This document shows positions 15,300 through 23,739 of a stretch of DNA of 64,000 nucleotides, in pieces (position 1 is the first letter of the stretch; each line of letters starts with the position of its first letter). Both the position numbers and the translations under genes were made by a program. The stretch is from Acidobacteriaceae bacterium TAA 166. Its GTDB lineage: Bacteria > Acidobacteriota > Terriglobia > Terriglobales > Acidobacteriaceae. A model generated the notes under the pieces. The model was not told the DNA's origin, did not search any database, and saw only the letters and a list, made by a program, of their open reading frames with translations. The DNA lies in contig ATWD01000002.1 in the NCBI GenBank assembly GCA_000421065.1, positions 372,001 to 436,000 on the forward strand, in the 5' to 3' direction.

Positions 15300-15724
15300 A
15301 GGCTTATCTCTCACGCCGCTACCACTTCAGCGCGTCGCACCGGCTGCACAGCGAGGCGTACGACGAGGAGCGCAACCGCGAGGTCTTCGGCAAGTGCAAT
15401 AATCCATACGGCCACGGGCACAACTATACGGTGCAGGTGACCTTCAGTGGCAGGGTGGACCCGGTGACGGGGATGGTCTGCGATCTTGGGGCTCTCGACG
15501 CGTTTGCGAAGGAGAGGCTGATCGAGCAGTTCGACCATGCCAATCTGAACCTGCTGGATTGCTTTAAGAATCGCGTCTCCACCACGGAGAATCTCTCTCA
15601 GGAGATCTATCGGATCTTCGGAGAGTTTGGTGCGGCGCATCTGGAGCGGGTTCACATCGAGGAGACGAGCAACAACTCCTTCGACGATGTGGGCGGCGGG
15701 ATGCCGGTGGCAGGAACTCTCTAA
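15296..15724 (+). CDS. 6-pyruvoyl-tetrahydropterin synthase-like protein, paralogue 2
   Basis: A 142-residue T-fold enzyme sharing the layout of the gene it overlaps. His ligands are in SASHRLH and GHGHNYTV. The Cys lies in C-N-N-P-Y-G-H-G-H, almost identical to the animal PTPS motif. The catalytic Asp/His are in FDHANLN and the Glu in STTENLS. The C-terminal ERVHIEETSNNSF is longer than in paralogue 1 and carries the Glu-Thr pair used for pterin binding. Both copies keep every catalytic residue, so this is not one active and one dead subunit. Translation is probably coupled through the ATGA overlap. Confidence 0.85.
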   Translation: MKAYLSRRYHFSASHRLHSEAYDEERNREVFGKCNNPYGHGHNYTVQVTFSGRVDPVTGMVCDLGALDAFAKERLIEQFDHANLNLLDCFKNRVSTTENLSQEIYRIFGEFGAAHLERVHIEETSNNSFDDVGGGMPVAGTL

Positions 15725-15763
15725 GGCTCCAGAGAAGAACGAATTCAAGAAAGGCCCCAGCTT

Positions 15764-16375
15764 ATGGCCACGACGAACAGTAGTTTGGAAACCACGAATC
15801 CGTTTGCAGGATCTTCGACCCAGGATCTTTATCGCGAGATTCTTCTGCGTATCGGGGAAGATCCGGCGCGCGATGGACTGATCCGTACGCCGGAGCGGAT
15901 GGAGAAGGCGATGGCCTTTCTGACCCGCGGTTATGCGATGGATGTGAACGATGTTCTGCACGCGGCCTTGTTCGATGTGGACTATGACGAGATGGTGATT
16001 GTGAAGGACATCGAATTCTTCTCGATGTGCGAGCATCACCTGCTGCCGTTTTTCGGCAAGGCGCACGTGGCGTATGTTCCGAACGGGAAGGTGATCGGGT
16101 TGAGCAAGATTCCGCGCCTGGTGGATGTGTTTGCGCGCAGGCTGCAGGTACAGGAGCGGCTGACGCGGCAGATCGGCGAGGCCATTACGGAGGCGATCGA
16201 TCCGCAGGGCGTGGCGGTGATCCTGGAGGCGCAGCATCTGTGCATGATGATGCGCGGGGTGGAGAAGCAGCACTCGCTGACGGTGACCTCGGCGATGCTG
16301 GGCGTCTTTAAGACGCAGTTGCAGACGAGGAATGAGTTTCTGTCGCTGGTGCGGCGCACGGGCAGCGGGCTGTAG
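15764..16375 (+). CDS. folE: GTP cyclohydrolase I
   Basis: Converts GTP to 7,8-dihydroneopterin triphosphate, the entry step for folate and other pterins. The 203-residue length is typical. Zinc and catalytic residues are visible in FFSMCEHHLLPFFGKAHVAY (Cys and two His), with the second Cys in LEAQHLCMMMRG, and GLSKIPRLV and QERLTRQIGEAI are family signatures. The first 20 residues are Ser/Thr/Asn-rich and probably disordered. It lies 39 bases after the two PTPS genes, so the three likely form one pterin operon. truB begins 14 bases after its stop. Confidence 0.97.
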   Translation: MATTNSSLETTNPFAGSSTQDLYREILLRIGEDPARDGLIRTPERMEKAMAFLTRGYAMDVNDVLHAALFDVDYDEMVIVKDIEFFSMCEHHLLPFFGKAHVAYVPNGKVIGLSKIPRLVDVFARRLQVQERLTRQIGEAITEAIDPQGVAVILEAQHLCMMMRGVEKQHSLTVTSAMLGVFKTQLQTRNEFLSLVRRTGSGL

Positions 16376-16389
16376 CCGGAAAGATTGGA

Positions 16390-17262
16390 ATGAACGGACT
16401 TTTGGTAGTGGATAAACCTGCGGGCATGACCTCGCATGACGTGGTTGCGATTGTACGGCGGGTGACGGGGGAGCGGTCGATCGGCCACCTGGGAACGCTG
16501 GACCCGATGGCGACGGGAGTTCTGCCGTTGCTGATGGGGAAGTACACGCGGCTGGCGCAGTTCTTCGGCTCTTCGGAGAAGAGCTATGAGGGTAGGATCC
16601 GGTTCGGCTTTGCGACGAATACTTACGACGCAGAGGGCGAGGCGACGACGGAGGCGAAGCCTCTGACGCTGACGCTCGAGGAGTTGCGTGGGCTGGCGGA
16701 GAGGTTTCACGGGGAGATCGATCAGGTTCCACCGGTATTTTCGGCGAAGAAGATTCAGGGGGTTCCGGCGCACAAGCTGGCACGGGCCGGGGCTCAGGTG
16801 GCCGTGAAGCCGGCGCGGATTACGGTGCATGAGTTTCGGCTGACCTCGCTGGAGAGGGATGAGGCCGGATTCGTGATGCGAGTTTCGGCGGGTGGCTATG
16901 TGCGTTCGGTGGCGCATGAGCTGGGTGAGCTGGCGGGATGCGGGGCGCATCTTTCGATGCTTCGACGAACGTGCGCCGGGGCGTTTGGGCTGCAGCAGTC
17001 GATCCGGGTGGAGGAGCTGAAGACGCTGACCCTGGCGGAGATCGAGGAGCGGCTGCCACATCCCCGAATGTTGCTGCCGGAGATGCCGAGCGTGACGGTG
17101 GACGAGCAGACGGCGGGAAAGCTGCGGAATGGGCTGCAGGTGAATGTGCCGGAGTTTTCAAACGCAGCGCTGATGAAGGTGTTTATCGGTCCTAGAGACC
17201 TGTTGGCGATTGGAAGGCGCGTGGCGGGGACGCTGATCCAGCCTATCGTGGTGATGGGCTGA
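16390..17262 (+). CDS. truB: tRNA pseudouridine(55) synthase
   Basis: Makes pseudouridine at position 55 in the T-loop of tRNAs. At 290 residues it is close to family length. The catalytic Asp is in GHLGTLDPMATGVLPL, the Tyr-containing KSYEGRIRFG and DQVPPVFSAKKIQG are signature blocks, and GGYVRSVAHELG is the C-terminal RNA-binding motif. In many genomes truB sits with rbfA and infB; here it follows folE at 14 bases, which suggests co-transcription with the pterin genes. Confidence 0.95.
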   Translation: MNGLLVVDKPAGMTSHDVVAIVRRVTGERSIGHLGTLDPMATGVLPLLMGKYTRLAQFFGSSEKSYEGRIRFGFATNTYDAEGEATTEAKPLTLTLEELRGLAERFHGEIDQVPPVFSAKKIQGVPAHKLARAGAQVAVKPARITVHEFRLTSLERDEAGFVMRVSAGGYVRSVAHELGELAGCGAHLSMLRRTCAGAFGLQQSIRVEELKTLTLAEIEERLPHPRMLLPEMPSVTVDEQTAGKLRNGLQVNVPEFSNAALMKVFIGPRDLLAIGRRVAGTLIQPIVVMG

Positions 17263-17293
17263 AGGCGTATGAAGGACAGGCGCTACCGCGCGG

Positions 17294-17313
17294 GGGCCCG
17301 GCCGGCAGGCCAT
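17294..17313. repeat. 20-bp fragment of the palindromic repeat
   Basis: The 20 bases from 17294 (starting GGGCCCGGCC) are identical to 13732-13751, the right end of copy A. Only this end is present, between truB and the convergent SGNH hydrolase. Confidence 0.6.
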
Positions 17314-17330
17314 TACCGCTTCCTCCACTC

Positions 17331-18098
17331 CTACTTGTTTTTTGTGGAGGTAACGGGCTGCTTGCGTAAGAGCGGCTGGATGAGGCCGAGGACGTTGGTG
17401 GCGACGATCTTGTTCCCAGCGGCGGTGGCGTGGGTGCGGTCGCCCTGCATCATGCCGTCGGTGCCGAAGACTCCCTGGAGCAGGAAGGGGAGCATGGGAA
17501 CGCGATACTTCTTCGCGATCAAGGAGTAGGTCTGGTCGAACTGCTGGATGTAGTCGGGGCCGTAGTCGGGCGGAAGGGTGATGCCGGCGAGGACGACGCG
17601 GGTGCCACTGGCGGTGAGCGTGGCGACGATCTTGTCGAGGTTGGCGCGGGTGTCGGCGATGGGAAGGCCGCGGAGACCGTCGTTGCCTCCGAACTCGACG
17701 ACGACGAGCGAGGGTTTCATGGCGACGATGCGGTCGACGCGCTCGACGCCGTCCTTGGTGGTGTTGCCGCTGATGCCGGCGTTGACGACACGGTAGGGGT
17801 AGCCGCGCTGGTCAAGGTCGATCTGGAGAAAGTCAGGGTAGGACTGGCCGGCCTCGGTGCCGTATCCGGCGGTGAGGCTGTCGCCGAAGCAGACGATGCG
17901 GGGACGCTGGTCGGCGGCGAGATCGGGTCGGGCATCGGGAGTGGGCTCCGCAGGCTGGCCCTTGGGTAAGGGTTTTAAACCCTCGAAGGTGGATGGATCG
18001 GCAGGGGAGGCGGGGGGAGCGGGAGGATTAGAAGAGCGGCATCCCGGAAGGAAGAGGAGAATTGCCGTTAGGATAGGAACAATTGCGACTCGCCGCAT
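17331..18098 (-). CDS. SGNH/GDSL esterase lipoprotein (TesA-like arylesterase)
   Basis: A 255-residue hydrolase. A lipoprotein signal (ILLFLPGC) is followed by a 45-residue Pro/Ala-rich linker. The catalytic blocks then follow: GDSL in VCFGDSLTAGYG (Ser), the Gly of NAGISGNTT, the Asn of VVEFGGNDGLRG, and Asp-His in GDRTHATAAGNK. This is the thioesterase I/protease I/arylesterase pattern of TesA. It is divergent from the ABC ATPase and FtsX-like permease genes 54 bases away, the same arrangement as tesA-ybbA-ybbP in E. coli, which supports the assignment and suggests a shared promoter region. Confidence 0.88.
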   Translation of the reverse strand: MRRVAIVPILTAILLFLPGCRSSNPPAPPASPADPSTFEGLKPLPKGQPAEPTPDARPDLAADQRPRIVCFGDSLTAGYGTEAGQSYPDFLQIDLDQRGYPYRVVNAGISGNTTKDGVERVDRIVAMKPSLVVVEFGGNDGLRGLPIADTRANLDKIVATLTASGTRVVLAGITLPPDYGPDYIQQFDQTYSLIAKKYRVPMLPFLLQGVFGTDGMMQGDRTHATAAGNKIVATNVLGLIQPLLRKQPVTSTKNK

Positions 18099-18152
18099 TG
18101 GTATGAATCTATCAAATATTGCGGCAGCGAGGGCAGGGCAGAGGAGCGTGGA

Positions 18153-18872
18153 GTGACGGATTCGACGGCGATGATTGCGGTGGAGGGTCTGCGCAAGTCG
18201 ATCCGGAATGGGGCTCGCACGGTTGAGATTTTGAAGGGGATCGACTTTACGGTTCCGGCCGGGCAGTTTGTGGCGATTATGGGGTCTTCGGGCAGCGGAA
18301 AGTCGACTCTGCTGGGGCTGCTCGCCGGATTGGATACGCCGACGGCTGGGGATGTGCGTCTGAACGGGACGGCGATCTCCTACCTAGCAGAGGACAAGCT
18401 GGCGAAGGTTCGGGGCACGACGGTGGGGTTCGTCTTTCAGTCCTATCAGCTGGTGCCTACGTTGACGGCGCTCGAAAATGTCCTGCTGCCGTACGAGTTG
18501 AACGCCGAAGGCGGGGACGATGGTCTGGCCAAGGCGCGGGAGCTGCTAGCGAGCGTGGGTTTAAGCGATCGCCTGGATCACTATCCTGTCCAGCTCTCAG
18601 GCGGCGAGCAGCAGAGAGTGGCGCTGGCCCGGGCGTTCATTCTTCAGCCTCCGATTGTGCTGGCCGATGAGCCGACGGGCAATCTGGACACAACGAACGG
18701 AGCGCACGTGCTGGAGCTGCTGCTGCATCTGAATCGCACGGCGGGAACCACGCTGGTTCTGGTGACGCACGATCCGGTGCTGGCAGGATATGCGAATCGC
18801 CGCATCGTGCTGCGGGATGGGACGGTCGTCGCGGACGAGTTGCAGCAGCCGGTCGAGATGGTGGCTCCATAG
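18153..18872 (+). CDS. ABC transporter ATP-binding protein (YbbA/LolD-like)
   Basis: A 239-residue nucleotide-binding subunit of the MacB/LolD class. Walker A is MGSSGSGKSTLLGLL, the Q-loop is FVFQSYQLVPTLTALEN, the signature is LSGGEQQRVALARA, Walker B is PIVLADEPTGNLD and the switch His is in LVTHDP. The start is GTG at 18153, 54 bases from the divergent SGNH gene. The permease begins two bases after its stop. By the YbbA-YbbP comparison, the pair probably mediates mechanotransmission or lipid-related extrusion rather than bulk import. Confidence 0.92.
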   Translation: MTDSTAMIAVEGLRKSIRNGARTVEILKGIDFTVPAGQFVAIMGSSGSGKSTLLGLLAGLDTPTAGDVRLNGTAISYLAEDKLAKVRGTTVGFVFQSYQLVPTLTALENVLLPYELNAEGGDDGLAKARELLASVGLSDRLDHYPVQLSGGEQQRVALARAFILQPPIVLADEPTGNLDTTNGAHVLELLLHLNRTAGTTLVLVTHDPVLAGYANRRIVLRDGTVVADELQQPVEMVAP

Positions 18873-18874
18873 CG

Positions 18875-21457
18875 ATGGGAGCTCTCTCGTACCGTTCGGC
18901 GCTCAAGATTGCTGGCCGCGAGCTTCGATTCTCCCGGGGCAAGTTTTTTTTCGTGGTGCTTTCGGTCGCGATCGGCGTGGCGGCGCTGACCGGGGTTAGA
19001 GGATTTTCGACCTCGTTTCGGGGAGCTCTGCTAGACCGGGCTCGTTCGATCATGGCCGCCGATCTTTCGGCGAGGATGTTTCAGCAGCCGACTCCGCAGG
19101 AGCAGAAGGGACTGGACGCGATTCGCGCGGAGTCGATTGAGATGACTCCGGTGACCGAGCTGTTGTCGATGGCTAGCTCGGCGAAGACGCTCGATCCTCT
19201 GCTGGTCTCTCTCAAGGCGGTGGACCCGGCAAAGTATCCGTTCTATGGCGAAGTGCAGCTTCAGCCTGCGGGGCGCCTCAGCGATGTGCTGAAGGATGAC
19301 ACGGTGGTGGTGGCCGACGACCTGCTGGTGCGGTTGCGGTTGCAGCTGGGGGATTCCCTCAAAATTGGCAGTCGCATCTTTCGCATTGCCGCAGTCGTGG
19401 TGAACGAACCGGACCGGCTCTCGGGCAACTTCGCCGCAGGTCCTCGGGTGTTCATCTCGCGTAAGGGGCTGGAGGCGAGTGGACTGCTCGCACCGGGAAG
19501 TCATGCCGGGCAGCGATATCTGTTTCGCGTTCCCAAGCCGAAGAATGGCACGCCTATCTCGGAGTCAGCGGCCGTCGATCTGAAGGATCGTCTGGAGAAG
19601 CTGCTGCCGGAGGCCCAGGTAATCGACTACCGCGAGACGAATCCCGCGCTGACGCAGGGACTCGACCGCGCCACCAGCCTGCTGTCTCTGATGAGCCTGG
19701 TGGCGCTGGTACTTGGGGCGGTCGGCGTGGCCATGGCGATGCGCGCGCACCTGGAGCAGCGGCTGGATACGATCGCGATCATGAAGTCGCTGGGCGCAGG
19801 GTCGGGGGAGATCATCCGCATCTACCTCATCCAAACGCTATTACTTGGACTGCTGGGCGGCCTTCTGGGCGTGGCCTTCGGGGCTCTGGTCCAGATGGCG
19901 TTCCCGTACTTTCTGGGTAAGCTGCTGGGGGTTCCAACTACGGTCCACATCCAGATACGCACGGTCTTGACGGGGCTGGGCGTGGGGATTCTGACGACGC
20001 TGCTCTTCACGCTGCCGCCGCTGCTCGATATCCGCTCGGTGCGGCCGATCCTGATTCTGCGCCGTGCGGTCGAGGAGATCTCCGATCCGTTTTTGACCAC
20101 TTTAGTGCGCAAGGCCACGAAGAATCTTTCGCAGGTGCTGGCGGTGGTGCTGATCCTGGCAGGGCTGGCGGCGATTGCGACCACGCTCTCGGACTCGGTT
20201 ACGGTGGGGCGGGTCTTTTCTCTGGGGCTTGTGACGGTCCTTGTTGTATTGCTGGCCGCATGCGCTCTCTTGCTGGCTGTGCTGCGCCAGTTCCTTTCGA
20301 GGACGAGGCTGAAGTTGCCCTCTGCGGTTCGTCATGGACTGGCGAATCTGTATCGGCCGGGCAATCCTTCCGCCGCCCTGCTGGCCGCAGTTGGAATGGG
20401 CGTGATGCAGATCATGTCGGTGTTTCTGGTCCAGCAGGCGGTGGTGCGGGAACTGCATCTCTCGAGCGCGCCGAACCTGCCGAACGTCTTTCTGGTCGAT
20501 GTCACGCCTTCGGAGGTAGAGGGCGTTCATCGTCTGCTGAAGTCGCAGCCGAGCGTGACCGCGGAGCCGGAGCTTCTGCCGGTCGTCTCGTCGCGCATTA
20601 TCGTGATCGACGGCGTGGCCGCGAATCAGGTGAAGCTGCAAAACTTCCCGAAGCGGATGCTGCAGACGATCTCGCTGACCTCCTTTACAACCGTGCCTCC
20701 GGGGACGACCGTGGTCGAGGGCAAGTGGTGGGACGCGCAGGAGACGCGCCCCGTGGTTGCGATCGGCCAGCGGACGGCGCAGCGTCTGGGGGTGCGCGTC
20801 GGATCGAAGATAACGTTCGCGGCGCAGGACACCCAGATTACGGCGACGGTGGCGGCCTTGACGAAGGCGGATGGACAACACACGTATGCCCGCGCGGAGT
20901 TTGTGCTTCCTCCACCGGCGCTGAAGGGGCTGCCGGTGGTGTGGTACGGCGGCGTGCACGCCGATCCGAATCGCGTGGGAGAGCTGCAGCGTGCGCTCTA
21001 TCAGGCTTACCCCACGGTGACCGTGATCAACGTCGCGCAGGCGTTGGAGACGGTGCGGACGGTGGTGATTCAGATCATCTATGTGATCCAGTTCCTCGCC
21101 GCCTTCAGCGTCTTTGCCGGGATCGTGATTCTGGCGAGCGCGATCGCCGGGACGCGCTATCGCAGGGTTCGCGAGGTGGTGATCTTGAAGACTCTGGGAG
21201 CGACGCGCGCGCGGATCGCCGCCGTCTTCTCGATCGAGTTCGCGGTGCTGGGGCTGGTGGCGGGGATCGTTGGAGTGGGATTCGCCAACGTGGTTACGCA
21301 TGTGCTGCTGGGGCGGATGTCGGTCCCGTATCACTTTCACTGGAGCTGGTCGCTGCTGGCGCTGGTGCTTACGGCTGCCGCCACGGTGGCTACGGGGTGG
21401 GCTGCAAGCTTCCGCGTCCTGGGACAGAAGCCGCTCGAGGTGCTTCGCGAGGAGTAG
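18875..21457 (+). CDS. FtsX-like ABC permease, YbbP type
   Basis: An 860-residue membrane protein with two FtsX-like modules. There is one N-terminal helix (FFFVVLSVAIGVAALTGVRG), a large periplasmic region, a three-helix block at about residues 265-380, a further central block of helices (430-470 and about 500-520), a second periplasmic domain, and a final three-helix block (about 730-850) ending in VLGQKPLEVLREE. This ten-helix layout is that of YbbP/DUF214 permeases rather than the four-helix MacB or LolC. It starts two bases after the ATPase gene, so the two form one transporter. Confidence 0.88.
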   Translation: MGALSYRSALKIAGRELRFSRGKFFFVVLSVAIGVAALTGVRGFSTSFRGALLDRARSIMAADLSARMFQQPTPQEQKGLDAIRAESIEMTPVTELLSMASSAKTLDPLLVSLKAVDPAKYPFYGEVQLQPAGRLSDVLKDDTVVVADDLLVRLRLQLGDSLKIGSRIFRIAAVVVNEPDRLSGNFAAGPRVFISRKGLEASGLLAPGSHAGQRYLFRVPKPKNGTPISESAAVDLKDRLEKLLPEAQVIDYRETNPALTQGLDRATSLLSLMSLVALVLGAVGVAMAMRAHLEQRLDTIAIMKSLGAGSGEIIRIYLIQTLLLGLLGGLLGVAFGALVQMAFPYFLGKLLGVPTTVHIQIRTVLTGLGVGILTTLLFTLPPLLDIRSVRPILILRRAVEEISDPFLTTLVRKATKNLSQVLAVVLILAGLAAIATTLSDSVTVGRVFSLGLVTVLVVLLAACALLLAVLRQFLSRTRLKLPSAVRHGLANLYRPGNPSAALLAAVGMGVMQIMSVFLVQQAVVRELHLSSAPNLPNVFLVDVTPSEVEGVHRLLKSQPSVTAEPELLPVVSSRIIVIDGVAANQVKLQNFPKRMLQTISLTSFTTVPPGTTVVEGKWWDAQETRPVVAIGQRTAQRLGVRVGSKITFAAQDTQITATVAALTKADGQHTYARAEFVLPPPALKGLPVVWYGGVHADPNRVGELQRALYQAYPTVTVINVAQALETVRTVVIQIIYVIQFLAAFSVFAGIVILASAIAGTRYRRVREVVILKTLGATRARIAAVFSIEFAVLGLVAGIVGVGFANVVTHVLLGRMSVPYHFHWSWSLLALVLTAAATVATGWAASFRVLGQKPLEVLREE

Positions 21458-21519
21458 GCCCGGAAGTTGTTAGGATGAAGGGAGGTCAAGACTCTCTCAA
21501 AAAACTTTCGGTGCGGTGA

Positions 21520-22692
21520 ATGAAGGTACAAAACGAAGCAGTGGTGGGAGCTCATCAGGAGCGGTTTGGAGAGCGGGGAACGGTGGCGATGGCTCCGGCG
21601 CGGGTTAACCTGATCGGCGAACATACGGATTACACCGGCGGATTGGTTATGCCGATGGCGATTGGGTTCCATACGACAGCGGTCATCAGCCCGAGGCAGG
21701 ACGATCGCATGTTTTTTTTCTCGGCGAACTATGGAGAAGAGAAGACGTTCGTATCCGCCGATCTGGAGAGGGGTCGCACTGGACACTGGAGCGACTATCC
21801 GGCAGGCGTGGCGTGGAGTCTGGCGAAAGAGGGTGTGCGCTTTAGCGGCTTCAATCTGACGCTAGCGGGAGATGTTCCTCTGGGCGCTGGGTTGAGCTCC
21901 TCGGCATCAGTCGAGGTCGCGACGGCGATGGCGATTCAGGCGCTTGCTGAAACATCGCTGCCGTTGAAGACCGTGGCTACGCTCTGCCGTCGCGCGGAGA
22001 ACGAATATGTCGGCGCGAAGAGCGGCATCATGGATCAGTTCGTGGTTGCCGGCGCTATCGCCCATAGAGCGATGATGCTGGACTGCAGATCGCTGGAGTT
22101 CGATCTGCTGCCGCTGCCGGAGGATGTGCGCGTGGTGATCGTGAACTCCATGGTCAAGCATGCGGTGGCAACAGGGGAGTACGGCAACCGGCGCGATGAG
22201 GTGGAGGAGGGGCAGGCGGTGATAAGGAGTGAGTTGGGCCGCGAGCTTCTGCGCGATGCCAGCCTCGCCGATCTTGAGGCCTGCCGCGACAAGATGCCGG
22301 CTGCGAGCTTTGCTCGCTGCAAGCACATCATCACCGAGAACGCTCGGGTCACCGAGGCTCGCGAGGCTCTGCTGGCGGGAGACGTAAAGCGGTTCGGCGA
22401 GCTGATGGTCGAGGCGCACGCGAGTCTTCGCGATGACTTCGCGGCAAGCTGCGCTGAGATCGACCGTCTGGTTGAGATTGCATTGGCTCAGCCCGGATGT
22501 ATCGGCGCAAGAATTACGGGCGGAGGGTTCGGCGGGTGCACGGTCAATGTCGTCGAGGCCGATGCAGCCGATGCATTTGTCTCTGCAGTGCAGCTTGCGT
22601 ATGAGCAGTGGAATGGGATCAAGGCCGACTGCTTTGTCTGCGCGCCTGAGGACGGAGCGCTGGCGCTGGCGGCTAACGGGGGTGCGGTATGA
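21520..22692 (+). CDS. galK: Galactokinase
   Basis: Phosphorylates alpha-D-galactose at C1 in the Leloir pathway. The 390-residue GHMP kinase has the galactokinase signature in ARVNLIGEHTDYTGGLVMPM, the ATP-binding PLGAGLSSSASVEVATA loop, catalytic Asp in AKSGIMDQFV, and the third GHMP motif GARITGGGFGGCTVN. No clear ribosome binding site precedes the ATG at 21520. It overlaps galT by four bases, indicating an operon galK-galT-manA. Confidence 0.96.
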   Translation: MKVQNEAVVGAHQERFGERGTVAMAPARVNLIGEHTDYTGGLVMPMAIGFHTTAVISPRQDDRMFFFSANYGEEKTFVSADLERGRTGHWSDYPAGVAWSLAKEGVRFSGFNLTLAGDVPLGAGLSSSASVEVATAMAIQALAETSLPLKTVATLCRRAENEYVGAKSGIMDQFVVAGAIAHRAMMLDCRSLEFDLLPLPEDVRVVIVNSMVKHAVATGEYGNRRDEVEEGQAVIRSELGRELLRDASLADLEACRDKMPAASFARCKHIITENARVTEAREALLAGDVKRFGELMVEAHASLRDDFAASCAEIDRLVEIALAQPGCIGARITGGGFGGCTVNVVEADAADAFVSAVQLAYEQWNGIKADCFVCAPEDGALALAANGGAV

Positions 22693-23723
22693 ATGCTCTG
22701 GCACAGCAGAACCCTCATCGGCGGTTCAATCCGCTGAAGCGCGAGTGGGTGCTGGTCTCGCCGCACCGGACGCAGCGGCCGTGGCAGGGGCAGGTAGAAA
22801 AGCCGGTCCAGCCCTCGGTCGCGAGCTTCGATCCGGAGTGTTATCTGTGCCCTGGAAACATGCGGGCCGGCGGTCTGCGCACGGATAAGTATGAGAACAC
22901 GTATGTCTTTGAGAACGACTACGCGGCGTTAAAGCCGGACGCACCGAAGTTCGCAGAAGACGAAGAGGGCAAGGGGCTGCTGGTTGCGGAGGGCGAGAGC
23001 GGTGTGTGCCGCGTGATCTGCTTTTCGCCGCGTCATGACCTGACGCTGGCAAAGATGGAGGTCGCGGACATTCGCCGGGTGGTCGATCTTTGGGATGCGC
23101 AGACCCAGGAGCTCGGCGCGCGCGAAGACATTCAGTACGTGCAGGTCTTCGAGAATCGCGGAGCCATGATGGGGGCCAGCAATCCTCATCCGCATGGACA
23201 GATCTGGGCCAGCCGATCGGTTCCAAATGAGGCAGCCGTGGAGCAGGCCGCGCAGGAGGCTTATCTACGGGAACATGGATGCTGCTTGTTGTGCGTGTAT
23301 CGCGAGATGGAGATCGCTCGTGAGGAACGCATCGTTGCAAAGAACGCGAGCTTCGTCGCCCTGGTGCCTTACTGGGCGGTGTGGCCGTTCGAGGTGATGA
23401 TCCTTCCGGTGCGTCATGTGGCGGATCTGGCCGCGATGAACGAGCAGGAGCGCGGGGATCTGGCGGCGATGCTGAAGGCCGTGACTTCGACCTACGATCG
23501 CGTCTTCGATACGCCGTTTCCTTATTCGATGGGGTTGCATCCGCAGCCGTTCGATGGCAAGGAGCATCCGGAGTGGCACTTTCATCTGCACTTTTATCCG
23601 CCGCTACTGCGGTCGGCGACGGTGCGCAAATTTATGGTGGGATTTGAGCTGCTGGGATCGCCGCAGAGGGATATCACGCCGGAGTCGGCGGCCGAGACGC
23701 TGCGGAAGGCTTCAGCAAAGTAA
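22689..23723 (+). CDS. galT: Galactose-1-phosphate uridylyltransferase
   Basis: Transfers UMP between UDP-glucose and galactose-1-phosphate. The 344-residue HIT-fold enzyme has the active-site block GASNPHPHGQIWAS, whose second His is uridylylated. Zinc-site cysteines are in ECYLCPGNMR, with H-P-H-P nearby. ENDYAAL and 'HLHFYPPLLRS' are family signatures. Its start overlaps the galK stop. Confidence 0.96.
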   Translation: MNALAQQNPHRRFNPLKREWVLVSPHRTQRPWQGQVEKPVQPSVASFDPECYLCPGNMRAGGLRTDKYENTYVFENDYAALKPDAPKFAEDEEGKGLLVAEGESGVCRVICFSPRHDLTLAKMEVADIRRVVDLWDAQTQELGAREDIQYVQVFENRGAMMGASNPHPHGQIWASRSVPNEAAVEQAAQEAYLREHGCCLLCVYREMEIAREERIVAKNASFVALVPYWAVWPFEVMILPVRHVADLAAMNEQERGDLAAMLKAVTSTYDRVFDTPFPYSMGLHPQPFDGKEHPEWHFHLHFYPPLLRSATVRKFMVGFELLGSPQRDITPESAAETLRKASAK

Positions 23724-23739
23724 AAGAAGGAGGAAGGCG

